Notes: generated by a model from the letters alone, not told the origin. A stretch of DNA of 22,163 bases from CAKTOF01 sp964523945 (GCA_964523945.1 CAZGBU010000021.1:1-22163), one strand, 5' to 3'. Counted from the stretch's first letter, positions 1-8,441 are shown. Made by a program: numbers and translations.

Positions 1-70
1 AATGAGGAATCCCTCAACGATTCTTGGGTAATTGTACGGTGTTGCCTTAGAAACTTTTTATGTAAACCTA

Positions 71-99
71 TGGAAAAATCCATCCGCCTGTGCTATACT
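71..99 (+). promoter_or_regulatory. Sigma-A promoter of uppP-ftsK
   Basis: The -35 box is TGGAAA (71-76), followed by a 17-base spacer and the -10 box TATACT (94-99). A TG dinucleotide at 91-92 makes it an extended -10 promoter. Transcription would start near 106, giving a leader of about 26 bases that holds the Shine-Dalgarno sequence GGGAGG at 118-123. Bases 1-70 contain only a 5-bp hairpin (TGAGG/CCTCA, 3-16) that I cannot assign. Confidence 0.6.
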
Positions 100-131
100 G
101 AATACCGTATTGTTATAGGGAGGATGCGACC

Positions 132-968
132 ATGACCTATCTTTCCGCCGTTATCCTGGGACTTGTCCAGGGTGTGGCCGAGTTCCTGCCGATCTCCAGC
201 TCCGGACATCTGGCTATTTTCTCGACTTTTTTCGGGCTGGAGGATCCGGAGGCGGCCGGAGATCTGTTCTTCGATGTCCTGCTGCATTTGGGCACGCTTG
301 TTGCTGTATTTGTAGCCTACCGACACGAGATTGCGGAGCTGATCATCGAGTTCCTGGAAATGACGCGGCTGAAAAAGACGGCGGCAGGGAAGCGGCCGGA
401 TTATCCGAGCCGCAGAATGATCCTGATGCTGGTGATCGCCACGCTGCCGCTGCTGCTGGTGCTGCCAATCAAGGATCGTGTGGAGTCGCTGTATACGAAC
501 ATGTTTTTCATTGCAGGCGCGTTGGTTGTAACCGGTCTGCTGCTGTTCCTGGCAGACCGGCTTGGCCGCGGCAGCAAGACTGCGCGGAACATGACGCTGC
601 TGGACGCGGTCGTGATCGGTGTCAGTCAGGCCATCGCGGTTGTCCCGGGGCTGTCCCGTTCGGGGACGACGATTGCTGCAGGGCTCTCACGCGGGCTTGA
701 GCGCTCGTTTGCCGTGCGGTTTTCGTTCTTGCTCTCCATTCCTGCGGTGCTCGGCGCGAATATCCTGACACTGGTCGATGCGATCGGATCCGGTATTGAT
801 ACGGCGCTCCTGCCGGTCTACCTGGTCGGCGTGCTGACGGCGATGGTATCCGGATACCTGTCGATCCGTCTGCTCAAGTTTATTGCTGAGCGCGGTCGCT
901 TCGGCGGCTTTGCCTACTACTGCTGGGGCGCGGGCATTGTAACGCTGGTCCTGTCCCTGGTCGCCTGA
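132..968 (+). CDS. uppP: Undecaprenyl-diphosphatase UppP (BacA family)
   Basis: This integral membrane enzyme removes a phosphate from undecaprenyl diphosphate, regenerating the lipid carrier for peptidoglycan and wall polymers; in this family it also gives bacitracin tolerance. The 278-residue product has the usual length and about eight hydrophobic segments. Both family signatures are visible: the N-terminal GVAEFLPISSSGH stretch (about residues 14-27) with the catalytic glutamate/serine region, and PGLSRSGTT near residue 178. The start is fixed by GGGAGG eight bases upstream. It is first in a two-gene unit with ftsK, which begins 28 bases after its stop codon. Confidence 0.95.
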   Translation: MTYLSAVILGLVQGVAEFLPISSSGHLAIFSTFFGLEDPEAAGDLFFDVLLHLGTLVAVFVAYRHEIAELIIEFLEMTRLKKTAAGKRPDYPSRRMILMLVIATLPLLLVLPIKDRVESLYTNMFFIAGALVVTGLLLFLADRLGRGSKTARNMTLLDAVVIGVSQAIAVVPGLSRSGTTIAAGLSRGLERSFAVRFSFLLSIPAVLGANILTLVDAIGSGIDTALLPVYLVGVLTAMVSGYLSIRLLKFIAERGRFGGFAYYCWGAGIVTLVLSLVA

Positions 969-996
969 GAATTCTGTACATAAGCGGGGGTACGCC

Positions 997-3618
997 ATGT
1001 CTGGCAAATCTACCAATTCCGGCCGCTCCGGCACGGGCGGCAAAAAGACGACTCGCCCATCCGGGACAAAAGGAAAATCAGGTGCGAAGACAGCAAAGGG
1101 CCTGCCGCAGCGGCGAACCTATCACCGTGAGATTGGCGCGTTTGTCTGCCTGGCCTTTGCAGTCGTTACGATGTTCGGCCTGTTTGGCGTCGATGCCTGG
1201 CTGGTCAATCTGCTGCGCGGCTTCCTGCGCGGCCTGGTGGGGTATGGCTTCTATCTGCTGCCATTTTCGCTGCTGCTGTGCTTTGTCACGCTGCTGATGC
1301 ACGGCGGGCGGCCGGTCCGGATGCGGGTAGCCGGCGCTTTGGCTCTGGTGCTGGCCGTCGGTGCGCTGGTCCATGTGTTTGCGTGCCGGATCGATTATGA
1401 ATGGAGCTTTTCCATGCTTGGCCGGCTTTACAGCGACGGGGCAGACGGCCTGTCCGGCGGTCTGCTCAGCGGCTTTTTTGCGGTGCTGTTTACGTCAATG
1501 CTCAGCCGTGTCGGCGCGGGTATCGTTCTGATCCTGCTGGTGCTGCTGTTTCTGCTGTTCGCGCTGAATATGACACCGGCCAGCCTGATCCGGGCGATCG
1601 AAAACCGCCCGCGTCCGCCGCGTGACGAGGAGGAAGAAGAACCTTACGTCGATCCTGCCACAGCGATTGTCAACAAGGTGGCCTACCGTCACATTGAACG
1701 GGTCGAGCGCCGTCGTGCGGCGGAATATGATCTGCCGGTTGACGATCCGCCGCTGCCGGTTTCAGACGGGAGCAGGAAACGCAAGAAGGCTGCGGTGCAG
1801 TCCCCGGATGAATTCATCGAGATGCGCCGCGCGGCTGCGCAGCCATCTGCGCAACCGGAATCGGAGCAAGCCGATCCACCGGCGGACAATGCGCCGGCGG
1901 CGGCCGAACCGGCACCGGGACCGATCCCGGTTGTCGAACCGGAGCCGGAAGAGGCACCGGTGGAGGCTGTGCCGCCATCGCCGTCTGGCATGCCGGAGCT
2001 GGTTCTGGCAAACCGGACGCCGGAGAAGCCGGCGCAGCTGACCCGTCAGGATACGGCTGAGGCAGCTGCGCAGATCGCAGGCGACATTGCTGCGAACGAG
2101 GCTGCGGCCAGCGCAGCGTATCACTTCCCGGATTTGTCACTGCTCGCGTCCGGTACGGGCGGAACAGTCGACGCGACCGACGAGATGCGCGCAAATAAAG
2201 AGCGGCTCGATGCGACGCTCAAGAGCTTTGGCATCGACGCGCATATCACCAATGTCACGCGCGGGCCGAGCGTCACGCGCTATGAGCTGGAGCTCGACCG
2301 CGGCGTCAAGCTTTCCAAGGTCACCAATCTCGCCGACGATATTGCGCTCGCACTCGGCGCGTCCGGCGTGCGCATCTCCGCCATTCCGGACAAGATCTCC
2401 ATCGTCGGCATCGAGGTGCCCAACCGCCAGGTCAGCACGGTCTACCTGCGTGAGGTAATTGATTCGCCGGAGTTCCGCAATCATAAGTCCAAGGTCGCTT
2501 TTGCCGTCGGCAAGGACATCGGCGGTGCGCGGATCATCGGCGATATTGCCAAGCTGCCGCATATGCTGATCGCCGGCACGACCGGTTCGGGCAAATCGGT
2601 GTGTATGAACAGCCTGATCATTTCGCTGCTGTACAAGGCCAAGCCGGATGAGGTCAAGCTCATTATGGTCGATCCGAAGATGGTCGAGCTTGGCGTGTAC
2701 AACGGCATTCCGCACCTGCTGATTCCGGTTGTGACCGATCCGAAGAAAGCCGCCGGCGCGCTGCAGTGGGCGGTGACAGAGATGATGCGGCGCTACCGGC
2801 TGATGGCCGACGCAGGCGTGCGTGATCTCGACTCGTACAACCGCCTGGCTGAGGGCAGCGCCGAAATGGACAAGCTGGCGCAGGTCGTCGTGGTGATTGA
2901 TGAGCTGGCCGATCTGATGCTGGTGGCCGCGAAAGAGGTGGAGGAGTCCATCTGCCGTGTCGCCCAGATGGGCCGCGCAAGCGGCATGCATCTGATCATT
3001 GCGACACAGCGCCCGTCGGCGGATGTCATCACCGGCCTGATGAAAGCCAATATCCCGTCGCGCATTGCGTTTGCGGTGGCGTCGGCGATGGAGTCTCGTA
3101 TTATACTCGACACATCCGGTGCGGAGAAGCTCGTCGGCAAAGGAGATATGCTCTACGCTCCGCTTGGGCAGGGCAAGCCGCAGCGTGTGCAGGGCTGCTT
3201 TATCACCGATGCCGAGGTGCAGACGGTTGTCGACGCGATCAAGAAAAACACGACTGCACAGTACTCCGACGAGGTCATGCAGCAGATTGAGCAGTCGGCC
3301 AGCCAGACTGGCACAAAATCCGGTGGTCCGGCAGAGTCCGCTTCCGACAGCGGCTACGGCGACGAGCTGCTGCCCGCGGCGGTTGAGGTTATTCTGGAGA
3401 CGGGACAGGCCTCCGTCTCGATGCTCCAGCGCCGGCTGAAGCTCGGCTATGCACGCGCCGCACGCATTGTCGACGAGATGGAGGAGAAGGGCATCGTGGG
3501 ACCGTTTGAGGGCTCCAAACCGCGACAGCTGCTGATTACAAAAGAACAGTGGGCCGAGATGCAGGGCCTGCCGGCCGCTGCCGAGCCGCTGCCGCCGGTC
3601 GAAGAGGAGATTCCATAG
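997..3618 (+). CDS. ftsK: DNA translocase FtsK/SpoIIIE
   Basis: This is a septum-anchored ATP-driven pump that moves chromosomal DNA through the closing division or sporulation septum. The 873-residue protein starts with a basic Ser/Gly/Lys-rich tail (1-40), then has four membrane segments within about residues 45-190. A long Pro/Ala/Glu-rich linker (about 205-390) follows. The motor domain carries Walker A GTTGSGKS at 527-534 and a Walker B region VVVIDELADL around 631-640. The C-terminal winged-helix gamma domain (about 790-855), which reads polar KOPS/SRS sequences, contains ASVSMLQRRLKLGYARAARI. Whether it acts in division (FtsK/SftA role) or sporulation (SpoIIIE role) cannot be told from sequence alone. 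The start has only a weak GCGGGGG ribosome site, which suggests coupling to uppP. Confidence 0.96.
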   Translation: MSGKSTNSGRSGTGGKKTTRPSGTKGKSGAKTAKGLPQRRTYHREIGAFVCLAFAVVTMFGLFGVDAWLVNLLRGFLRGLVGYGFYLLPFSLLLCFVTLLMHGGRPVRMRVAGALALVLAVGALVHVFACRIDYEWSFSMLGRLYSDGADGLSGGLLSGFFAVLFTSMLSRVGAGIVLILLVLLFLLFALNMTPASLIRAIENRPRPPRDEEEEEPYVDPATAIVNKVAYRHIERVERRRAAEYDLPVDDPPLPVSDGSRKRKKAAVQSPDEFIEMRRAAAQPSAQPESEQADPPADNAPAAAEPAPGPIPVVEPEPEEAPVEAVPPSPSGMPELVLANRTPEKPAQLTRQDTAEAAAQIAGDIAANEAAASAAYHFPDLSLLASGTGGTVDATDEMRANKERLDATLKSFGIDAHITNVTRGPSVTRYELELDRGVKLSKVTNLADDIALALGASGVRISAIPDKISIVGIEVPNRQVSTVYLREVIDSPEFRNHKSKVAFAVGKDIGGARIIGDIAKLPHMLIAGTTGSGKSVCMNSLIISLLYKAKPDEVKLIMVDPKMVELGVYNGIPHLLIPVVTDPKKAAGALQWAVTEMMRRYRLMADAGVRDLDSYNRLAEGSAEMDKLAQVVVVIDELADLMLVAAKEVEESICRVAQMGRASGMHLIIATQRPSADVITGLMKANIPSRIAFAVASAMESRIILDTSGAEKLVGKGDMLYAPLGQGKPQRVQGCFITDAEVQTVVDAIKKNTTAQYSDEVMQQIEQSASQTGTKSGGPAESASDSGYGDELLPAAVEVILETGQASVSMLQRRLKLGYARAARIVDEMEEKGIVGPFEGSKPRQLLITKEQWAEMQGLPAAAEPLPPVEEEIP

Positions 3619-3708
3619 ACTGTACACGTTCTTAACGTTCATAAAATGTTCAAAAAACATTTTCGGGGGATTCACGGTTTATTCATATTCATGCGGTACA
3701 ATGCAGAC

Positions 3709-3838
3709 AGAAATCAGGGAAACCGATGCTGCGGCGGACGCCGCAGATGTGCCGACGGAAGAACTGATTTCACAGACATACCCTCTCTTTCTCCTTACAA
3801 GCAAAACAGCAGCCCATCCGGGCTGCTGTTTTGTATTT
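3709..3838 (+). ncRNA. Candidate small RNA or ftsK 3'-UTR RNA
   Basis: The 298-base gap between ftsK and the next gene has no convincing coding sequence. It holds a TACAAT hexamer at 3697-3702 with only a poor -35 match (TTCACG at 3671, spacer 20). Downstream come a 7-bp hairpin (CTGCGGC 3729-3735 / GCCGCAG 3740-3746), a C/U-rich unpaired run at 3781-3796, and a perfect terminator at 3802-3833. That order (5' hairpin, pyrimidine-rich linker, terminator) is typical of Gram-positive trans-acting small RNAs. A 50-codon frame from ATG 3701 exists, but it runs through the terminator and its start precedes the predicted transcription start. The simpler alternative is plain ftsK 3'-UTR. Confidence 0.25.
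3802..3838 (+). terminator. Intrinsic terminator after ftsK
   Basis: A perfect 14-bp stem (CAAAACAGCAGCCC 3802-3815, GGGCTGCTGTTTTG 3820-3833) closes a four-base loop. The distal arm supplies TTTTGTATTT as the U-rich end. It closes the uppP-ftsK transcript. The A-rich proximal arm means it could also work on the opposite strand. Confidence 0.85.
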
Positions 3839-3846
3839 CCAGCGGA

Positions 3847-3875
3847 TTGACAAAGCCGGATGGATGGCATACTAT
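3847..3875 (+). promoter_or_regulatory. Sigma-A promoter of the M3 peptidase gene
   Basis: A consensus TTGACA (3847-3852), an exact 17-base spacer and TACTAT (3870-3875) lie just after the ftsK terminator. Initiation near 3882 gives a leader of about 35 bases. It also excludes the in-frame ATG at 3860 as a start codon. Confidence 0.8.
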
Positions 3876-3916
3876 TGTCAGGAAAACAAAACCGGAATCT
3901 GGAGGGATGGAAAACA

Positions 3917-5602
3917 ATGAAAGTCAGTGAATTGCCCTATCGCCGCATGACAATCGAGGAATATGAGGCCGCAGCGAAGAAAAACATTGCCGACGTGCGT
4001 TCGGCTGCATCGGTCGAGGAGATCCTGCGCGCCCGCGACGAGCAGAACCGGCTGAGCCGGCATTTTTCCACCGTCGCCTCGCTGGCGTATATGCGCTATA
4101 CCATCAACACGGCGGACCCGTTCTATCAGGCGGAAAAGGACTATTATGATGAAATCAGCCCGCAGGTGGAGAATCTCCAGCTCCAGTATTGCTCCGCCAT
4201 GCTCGATTCACCGCTGCGGCCTGCGCTTGCGCAGCGCCTCACGCCGGTGCTGTTCCGCAGCTGGGAAGTGCAGCGCAAATCCATGTCGCCGGACATCATC
4301 GACGATATGGTCGAGGAGAACAGAATCGTCACCGAATACAGCCAGCTCATGGCCGGAATGGAATTCGAATTCCGTGGCGAGAAGATGCCGCGCGCGATGC
4401 TGATGCGCTATGCCAAGGAAGACGACCGCGCGATCCGGAAAGCATGTTATGAAGTTCTCGGCCAGACGCTGCAGACTTATGCGCCGCAGCTTGACGACAT
4501 CTTTGACCGGCTGGTCCATGTGCGCGACCGGATGGCCAGGAAAATGGGCTATGAGAACTTCATTGCGCTGGGCTACTACCGGATGGGACGCCTGTGCTAC
4601 GATCAGAAGATGGTTGAGACATTCCGGCAGAACGTCCTGGACGATATCGTTCCGGTTGTCGCGCGGCTGCGGACGGAAAATGCCCGCCGGCTTGGCATTG
4701 ACCACATGATGCTCTATGACAACGACATCATCATGCCGGGCGGCGACCCCAAGCCGTGCGATAAGGCCGGCATTTTTGCCGCTGCGAAGCAGATGTATCA
4801 TGCGATGGGCAGCGAGACGGGCGCATTCATCGACATGATGCTGGAAAACGAGGCGTTTGATGTCGATGCGCGCAAAAACAAGTGGGGCGGCGGCTACTGC
4901 ACCGAGTTCGCCGATTACCGGCAGCCGTTCATCCTGGCCAATTTCAATGGCACGGCGGGTGATGTGGACGTCGTGACACACGAGGCAGGGCATGCGTTCA
5001 ACGCCTATCTCGGCTTTGACAATCCGTACAACGATGAACTCGGCTGCGGCGGCATGGAGACGGCGGAGACGCATTCGATGAGCATGGAGTTCTTCGCCTG
5101 GCCGTATATGGACCTGTTCTTCGGCGACAAGGCAGACCAGTACCGGTATATGCACGCGCTCGACTCGTTCTCCTTTATCCCGTACGGGACGATTGTCGAC
5201 GCGTTCCAGCACATCGTCTATGCCAATCCTGATATGACGCCGGCCGAGCGCAACGCCGCCTGGAATGATCTCGAAGCAAAGTACCGGCCGTATCTGTCCA
5301 CGGCGGGCATTCCGTATCTCGAGAAGGGAACGCGCTGGCAGTATCAGATGCATATCTATGAGAGTCCGTTTTATTATATCGACTATGTGCTTGCCCAGAC
5401 GGCAGCGTTTCAGTTCCTGCTTGCTTCGCGGCGCGATTATGATGATGCATTCAAGCGATATGTGGCGCTCTCGCGCAAGGGCGGATCGGAAGTGTTTACC
5501 GACCTGCTGGCCGAGGCGGGGCTGCGGTCTCCGTTTGAACCCGGCGCGCTGAAGGGTTTTGCGGAAGAAATTGAGGCAGTGCTCAACGAGATTCGTGTTT
5601 GA
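3917..5602 (+). CDS. M3-family zinc oligoendopeptidase
   Basis: This is a cytoplasmic zinc metallopeptidase (thimet/PepF-like, family M3) that cleaves short peptides. The zinc signature HEAGH is at residues 355-359, and the third ligand glutamate is E384 in METAETHSMSME, 25 residues on, as expected for M3. The protein is 561 residues from this start. The frame is open upstream to 3860, but the promoter at 3847-3875 would start transcription near 3882 and GGAGG at 3901-3905 lies 11 bases before ATG 3917, so the shorter form is chosen. It stands alone between its own promoter and terminator. It is near the usual M3 length (about 560-600 residues) and has no signal peptide. The exact subfamily (PepF versus clostridial M3) is not resolved, so I give no symbol. 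Confidence 0.93.
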   Translation: MKVSELPYRRMTIEEYEAAAKKNIADVRSAASVEEILRARDEQNRLSRHFSTVASLAYMRYTINTADPFYQAEKDYYDEISPQVENLQLQYCSAMLDSPLRPALAQRLTPVLFRSWEVQRKSMSPDIIDDMVEENRIVTEYSQLMAGMEFEFRGEKMPRAMLMRYAKEDDRAIRKACYEVLGQTLQTYAPQLDDIFDRLVHVRDRMARKMGYENFIALGYYRMGRLCYDQKMVETFRQNVLDDIVPVVARLRTENARRLGIDHMMLYDNDIIMPGGDPKPCDKAGIFAAAKQMYHAMGSETGAFIDMMLENEAFDVDARKNKWGGGYCTEFADYRQPFILANFNGTAGDVDVVTHEAGHAFNAYLGFDNPYNDELGCGGMETAETHSMSMEFFAWPYMDLFFGDKADQYRYMHALDSFSFIPYGTIVDAFQHIVYANPDMTPAERNAAWNDLEAKYRPYLSTAGIPYLEKGTRWQYQMHIYESPFYYIDYVLAQTAAFQFLLASRRDYDDAFKRYVALSRKGGSEVFTDLLAEAGLRSPFEPGALKGFAEEIEAVLNEIRV

Positions 5603-5605
5603 GGT

Positions 5606-5644
5606 ACCGGGGCCGCAGGGCATATTCTGCGGCCCCGGTTTTTT
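5606..5644 (+). terminator. Intrinsic terminator of the M3 peptidase gene
   Basis: A perfect 13-bp GC-rich stem (ACCGGGGCCGCAG 5606-5618 / CTGCGGCCCCGGT 5627-5639) with an 8-base loop is followed by a run of six T (5639-5644). It starts four bases after the stop codon. Confidence 0.92.
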
Positions 5645-5647
5645 GTG

Positions 5648-5688
5648 CAGCATAAAACAAACGCACGTCTGCAGGGACAGACGTGCGT
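5648..5688 (-). terminator. Intrinsic terminator of murC
   Basis: A perfect 11-bp stem (ACGCACGTCTG 5661-5671 / CAGACGTGCGT 5678-5688) lies about 30 bases past the murC stop codon. Read on the minus strand it is followed by TTGTTTTATG, a U-rich end. It sits back to back with the plus-strand terminator of the convergent peptidase gene. Confidence 0.8.
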
Positions 5689-5717
5689 CTTGGACAGCAT
5701 ATCCAAATCAGAGACGT

Positions 5718-7094
5718 TCAGGCGCCGGTCAGCATCTCGGCGACGCGATAGATGTCGCCGGCGCCGACCGTGAGGATGAGATCGCCGGGTCGTGCCTCTC
5801 CGCGCAGAAATTCAGCCACCTCGGGCAGTGTCTCACAGAAGACGGCGCCGTCGATCTGATCGGCCAGATCGCGGGCGGAAATGCCGATGGTGTTGCGTTC
5901 CCGCGCAGCATAGATTTCGGTCAGCACCGCGAGGTCAACGGTGCGCAGCTCGCGCACAAAGTCGTCGAACAGCGCGCTTGTGCGCGTATAGGTATGCGGC
6001 TGAAACGCACAGATGACGCGCTGATAGCCAAGTGAGCGCACCGCCTCAAGCGTGGCGTGCAGTTCTCCGGGGTGGTGGGCATAATCGTCGTAGACATCGG
6101 CACCGCCACACTTTCCTTTGAACTGCAGCCGCCGGTCTGCACCGGTAAATGCGCTGAGCGCACTGCCTGCGTCGGCTGCGTCCACACCGAGCACCCACGC
6201 GGCCGCTGCTGCAGCCAGCGCATTGCAGGCGTTGTGCCGGCCGATGACGTTCAGCGACACATGGCAGTATGGTGCGCCGTCGCAGACGACGTCAAATGTG
6301 CGGAAATCCGCTGACATATTCTCTGGATGGACGGTGTTGTTCGCACCAAAGCCGAATGTGATCATCGGACGGTCGATCCCGCGGAGCGCTGCGCTGGTAT
6401 TGGCGTCGTCGCCGTTTGCGATGACCAGACCGTTGTCCGGCACCAGTTCGGCAAAGGAGCGGAACGAAGATTTGACGTCCTCAAGATCGCGGAAGAAGTC
6501 GAGGTGATCCGCCTCGACGTTCAGTACGATGGCAAGGGTGGGATAAAAATTCAAAAAGGAATTGCAGTATTCACAGCTCTCCATCACGATCGTGTCACCG
6601 CCGCCGACGCGGTGCCCCGCACCGAGCAGCGGCAGCGAGCCGCCGATCATCGCGGTCGGGTCAAAGCCCGCCTGCAGCAGGATCTGCGTGATCATTGAAG
6701 TGGTAGTCGTCTTTCCATGCGTGCCGGAAACGCACACGGCATTGCGGTATTCGCGCATGATAACGCCCCAGGCCTGCGCGCGCTCAAAGACCGGGATGCC
6801 GGCCGCGCGCGCCGCTGCCACCTCGGGGTTGTCGTTGTGAACAGCGGCCGTGCGGATGATGCAGTCGGCGCCGGCGATGTTTTCAGCACGGTGCCCGATT
6901 GCAACGGGAATACCGTGCTTGACCAGATCGTCCGTGGAGACGGACGAATTCATGTCCGAACCCGTGATGATCAGACCCTTGCCCCGCAGCACCAGGCTGA
7001 GCGGCCGCATCGACACACCGCCGATGCCGATCAGGTGGGCGTGCTTTCCGGGGACGAGATAGGATTCGATCTCACTTGTCTTTCCAGACGACAT
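5718..7094 (-). CDS. murC: UDP-N-acetylmuramate-L-alanine ligase MurC
   Basis: MurC is the cytoplasmic ATP-dependent ligase that adds the first amino acid, L-alanine, to UDP-MurNAc in peptidoglycan synthesis. The N-terminal Rossmann domain shows the UDP-binding GIGGVSM loop at residues 23-29. The central Mur-ligase domain has the ATP loop GTHGKTTTT at 124-132. The C-terminal domain shows YDDYAHHPGE, the MurC-type signature. The product is 458 residues, the normal size. GGAGG at 7106-7102 lies seven bases from ATG 7094, whereas the in-frame ATG at 7100 would be only one base from it. The frame stays open further upstream without a ribosome site. It is monocistronic, between a divergent promoter and its own terminator. 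Confidence 0.96.
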   Translation of the reverse strand: MSSGKTSEIESYLVPGKHAHLIGIGGVSMRPLSLVLRGKGLIITGSDMNSSVSTDDLVKHGIPVAIGHRAENIAGADCIIRTAAVHNDNPEVAAARAAGIPVFERAQAWGVIMREYRNAVCVSGTHGKTTTTSMITQILLQAGFDPTAMIGGSLPLLGAGHRVGGGDTIVMESCEYCNSFLNFYPTLAIVLNVEADHLDFFRDLEDVKSSFRSFAELVPDNGLVIANGDDANTSAALRGIDRPMITFGFGANNTVHPENMSADFRTFDVVCDGAPYCHVSLNVIGRHNACNALAAAAAAWVLGVDAADAGSALSAFTGADRRLQFKGKCGGADVYDDYAHHPGELHATLEAVRSLGYQRVICAFQPHTYTRTSALFDDFVRELRTVDLAVLTEIYAARERNTIGISARDLADQIDGAVFCETLPEVAEFLRGEARPGDLILTVGAGDIYRVAEMLTGA

Positions 7095-7136
7095 GAACAT
7101 ACCTCCAGACAGAAGTTTCAGCGCATGCGAATGGGA

Positions 7137-7165
7137 TTGCGCAGGAACCAGAACCAGATTATAAT
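7137..7165 (+). promoter_or_regulatory. cca promoter, overlapping the murC promoter
   Basis: TTGCGC (7137-7142), a 17-base spacer and a perfect TATAAT (7160-7165) face cca. Initiation near 7172 leaves a leader of about 76 bases, within which the minus-strand -35 box lies. Confidence 0.65.
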
Positions 7166-7186
7166 ACGTTTGCGGCGATATTACAA
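7158..7186 (-). promoter_or_regulatory. murC promoter, overlapping the cca promoter
   Basis: On the minus strand, TTGTAA (7186-7181) is separated by 17 bases from TATAAT (7163-7158). Initiation would be near 7151, giving a leader of about 57 bases. Its -10 box shares four base pairs with the cca -10 box on the other strand. Confidence 0.65.
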
Positions 7187-7247
7187 GTGTAAACTGAGTA
7201 TTCCCGCACTTTTGTGTTTCATTCCGTGGAAGGGGGGAGAGGGGTGT

Positions 7248-8378
7248 ATGGAGATCCCCGAGGCGGTACGCGGCGTGCTCCGCCGGCTTGAGCGGGCGGG
7301 CTTTGACGCACAGCTTGTCGGCGGCTGCGTGCGCGACGGACTGCTTGGCCGGCCGGTCCATGACTGGGACGCGGCGACTGACGCGCGGCCGGAACAGGTG
7401 ATGGCGCTGTTTGCCCGCACCGTTCCAACCGGTCTTCGCCATGGTACTGTGACGGTCCTCACAGATGGAGCGTCGGTCGAGGTGACAACCTACCGCGCTG
7501 AGGGGACGCACTCCGACCGCCGCCGGCCGGATGCGGTACGCTTTGTACGCTCGCTTGCTGAGGACCTTGCCCGCCGGGACTTCACAATCAACGCGATGGC
7601 GATGGATCTGCGCGGCAGCCTGACCGACCGGTTCGGCGGCCGGCAGGATCTGGCGGCAGGGATCATCCGCTGTGTGGGCGAGCCGGCGCAGCGCTTCCGC
7701 GAGGATGCGCTGCGGATGCTGCGGGCCTGCCGCTTCTGTGCGCAGCTCGGTTTCTCGCTTGAGACGGCAACAGAACGGGAACTGACGGCATGCGCGCCGC
7801 TGGCCGCCGGATTGTCTGCAGAACGCGTGCGCGACGAACTGGAGAAAACGCTCTGCTCGCCGCAGCCGGAAGCGGCTGGAAAGCTGCTACAGCTCGGCTT
7901 GGCGCGTGCAGTCGGCCTGCCTGCAGGGGCGTATGACCTCAGCGCGCTTGCCGATTTGCCGAACGGGCGTGCCATCCGGTGGGCAGGCTTTTTTGCCGCG
8001 GTGCCGTCAGCCGATCCGGCGCGGCTGCGGCTCGACGGAAAGACGGCGCGGACGGCGTGCGCCGCTGCCGCAATCCCGCCGCGCATAGATTCAGATGCGG
8101 AACTGAAGGATCTGCTGGCCGAACATGGAGAGGAGACGGTCTGCATTTTCTGCGTGCTGCGCGGCCATACGGCACAGCTTGCGCGGGTGCTGCGCAGCGG
8201 GGCGTGCATCTATCTGCGGGAGCTTGCTATAACGGGAAATGACCTGCCAGTGCGCGGACCTGCGATCGGGGCACTGCTCGACCGGCTGCTGCGCCACGTT
8301 CACCGCAATCCGGCGGATAACCGGCGTGAGGTTTTGCTGCAGCTGGCGGAGCAGTGGAGCGCGGACAATCCATGCTGA
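7248..8378 (+). CDS. cca: CCA-adding tRNA nucleotidyltransferase
   Basis: A class II nucleotidyltransferase that builds or repairs the 3' CCA end of tRNAs (poly(A) polymerases share the fold). The head domain shows LVGGCVRDGLLGR (residues 23-35), followed by the metal-binding pair D39/D41 in HDWD. The conserved RRDFTINAMA and EDALRMLRACRF motifs follow, the latter in the template-like neck region. At 376 residues it is shorter than many clostridial members, which run to about 440 and carry an HD domain. I see no HD motif in the C-terminal third. The start ATG 7248 follows the purine run AGGGGGGAGAGGGG. The gene diverges from murC. Confidence 0.88.
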   Translation: MEIPEAVRGVLRRLERAGFDAQLVGGCVRDGLLGRPVHDWDAATDARPEQVMALFARTVPTGLRHGTVTVLTDGASVEVTTYRAEGTHSDRRRPDAVRFVRSLAEDLARRDFTINAMAMDLRGSLTDRFGGRQDLAAGIIRCVGEPAQRFREDALRMLRACRFCAQLGFSLETATERELTACAPLAAGLSAERVRDELEKTLCSPQPEAAGKLLQLGLARAVGLPAGAYDLSALADLPNGRAIRWAGFFAAVPSADPARLRLDGKTARTACAAAAIPPRIDSDAELKDLLAEHGEETVCIFCVLRGHTAQLARVLRSGACIYLRELAITGNDLPVRGPAIGALLDRLLRHVHRNPADNRREVLLQLAEQWSADNPC

Positions 8379-8398
8379 ATCAGGGCCGGTGCAGCAGC

Positions 8399-8436
8399 GA
8401 TCAGGGGGAGAACGGGAACCCGTTCTCCCCCTGATC
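8399..8436. terminator. Perfect palindrome between convergent genes, likely bidirectional terminator
   Basis: An 18-bp perfect inverted repeat (8399-8416 / 8419-8436) is separated by only AA. It lies 21 bases past the cca stop and 6 bases past the flavoprotein stop. No T run follows on either strand, so termination could be inefficient or factor-assisted. A protein-binding palindrome is the alternative. Confidence 0.55.
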
Positions 8437-8441
8437 GGCGC

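Noticed and set aside
3629..3663. Repeated GTTC motifs resembling a LexA/SOS box
   Set aside because: The motifs are direct, not the inverted GAAC-N4-GTTC arrangement needed for LexA. The neighbouring AAAATGTT/AACATTTT hairpin is too A/T-rich and weak to call.
2137..3675. Long open frame of 512 codons on the minus strand opposite ftsK
   Set aside because: It is a shadow of a GC-rich gene: the composition is His/Arg/Ala-rich with no recognisable domain, no ribosome site is evident, and the plus-strand frame is unmistakable FtsK.
3701..3853. 50-codon frame after ftsK
   Set aside because: Its ATG overlaps the -10-like box, it lacks a ribosome site, and it reads through a perfect terminator.
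4208..5653. 481-codon minus-strand frame opposite the M3 peptidase
   Set aside because: It runs through the peptidase terminator and the translation has no family features; an antisense by-product of codon usage.
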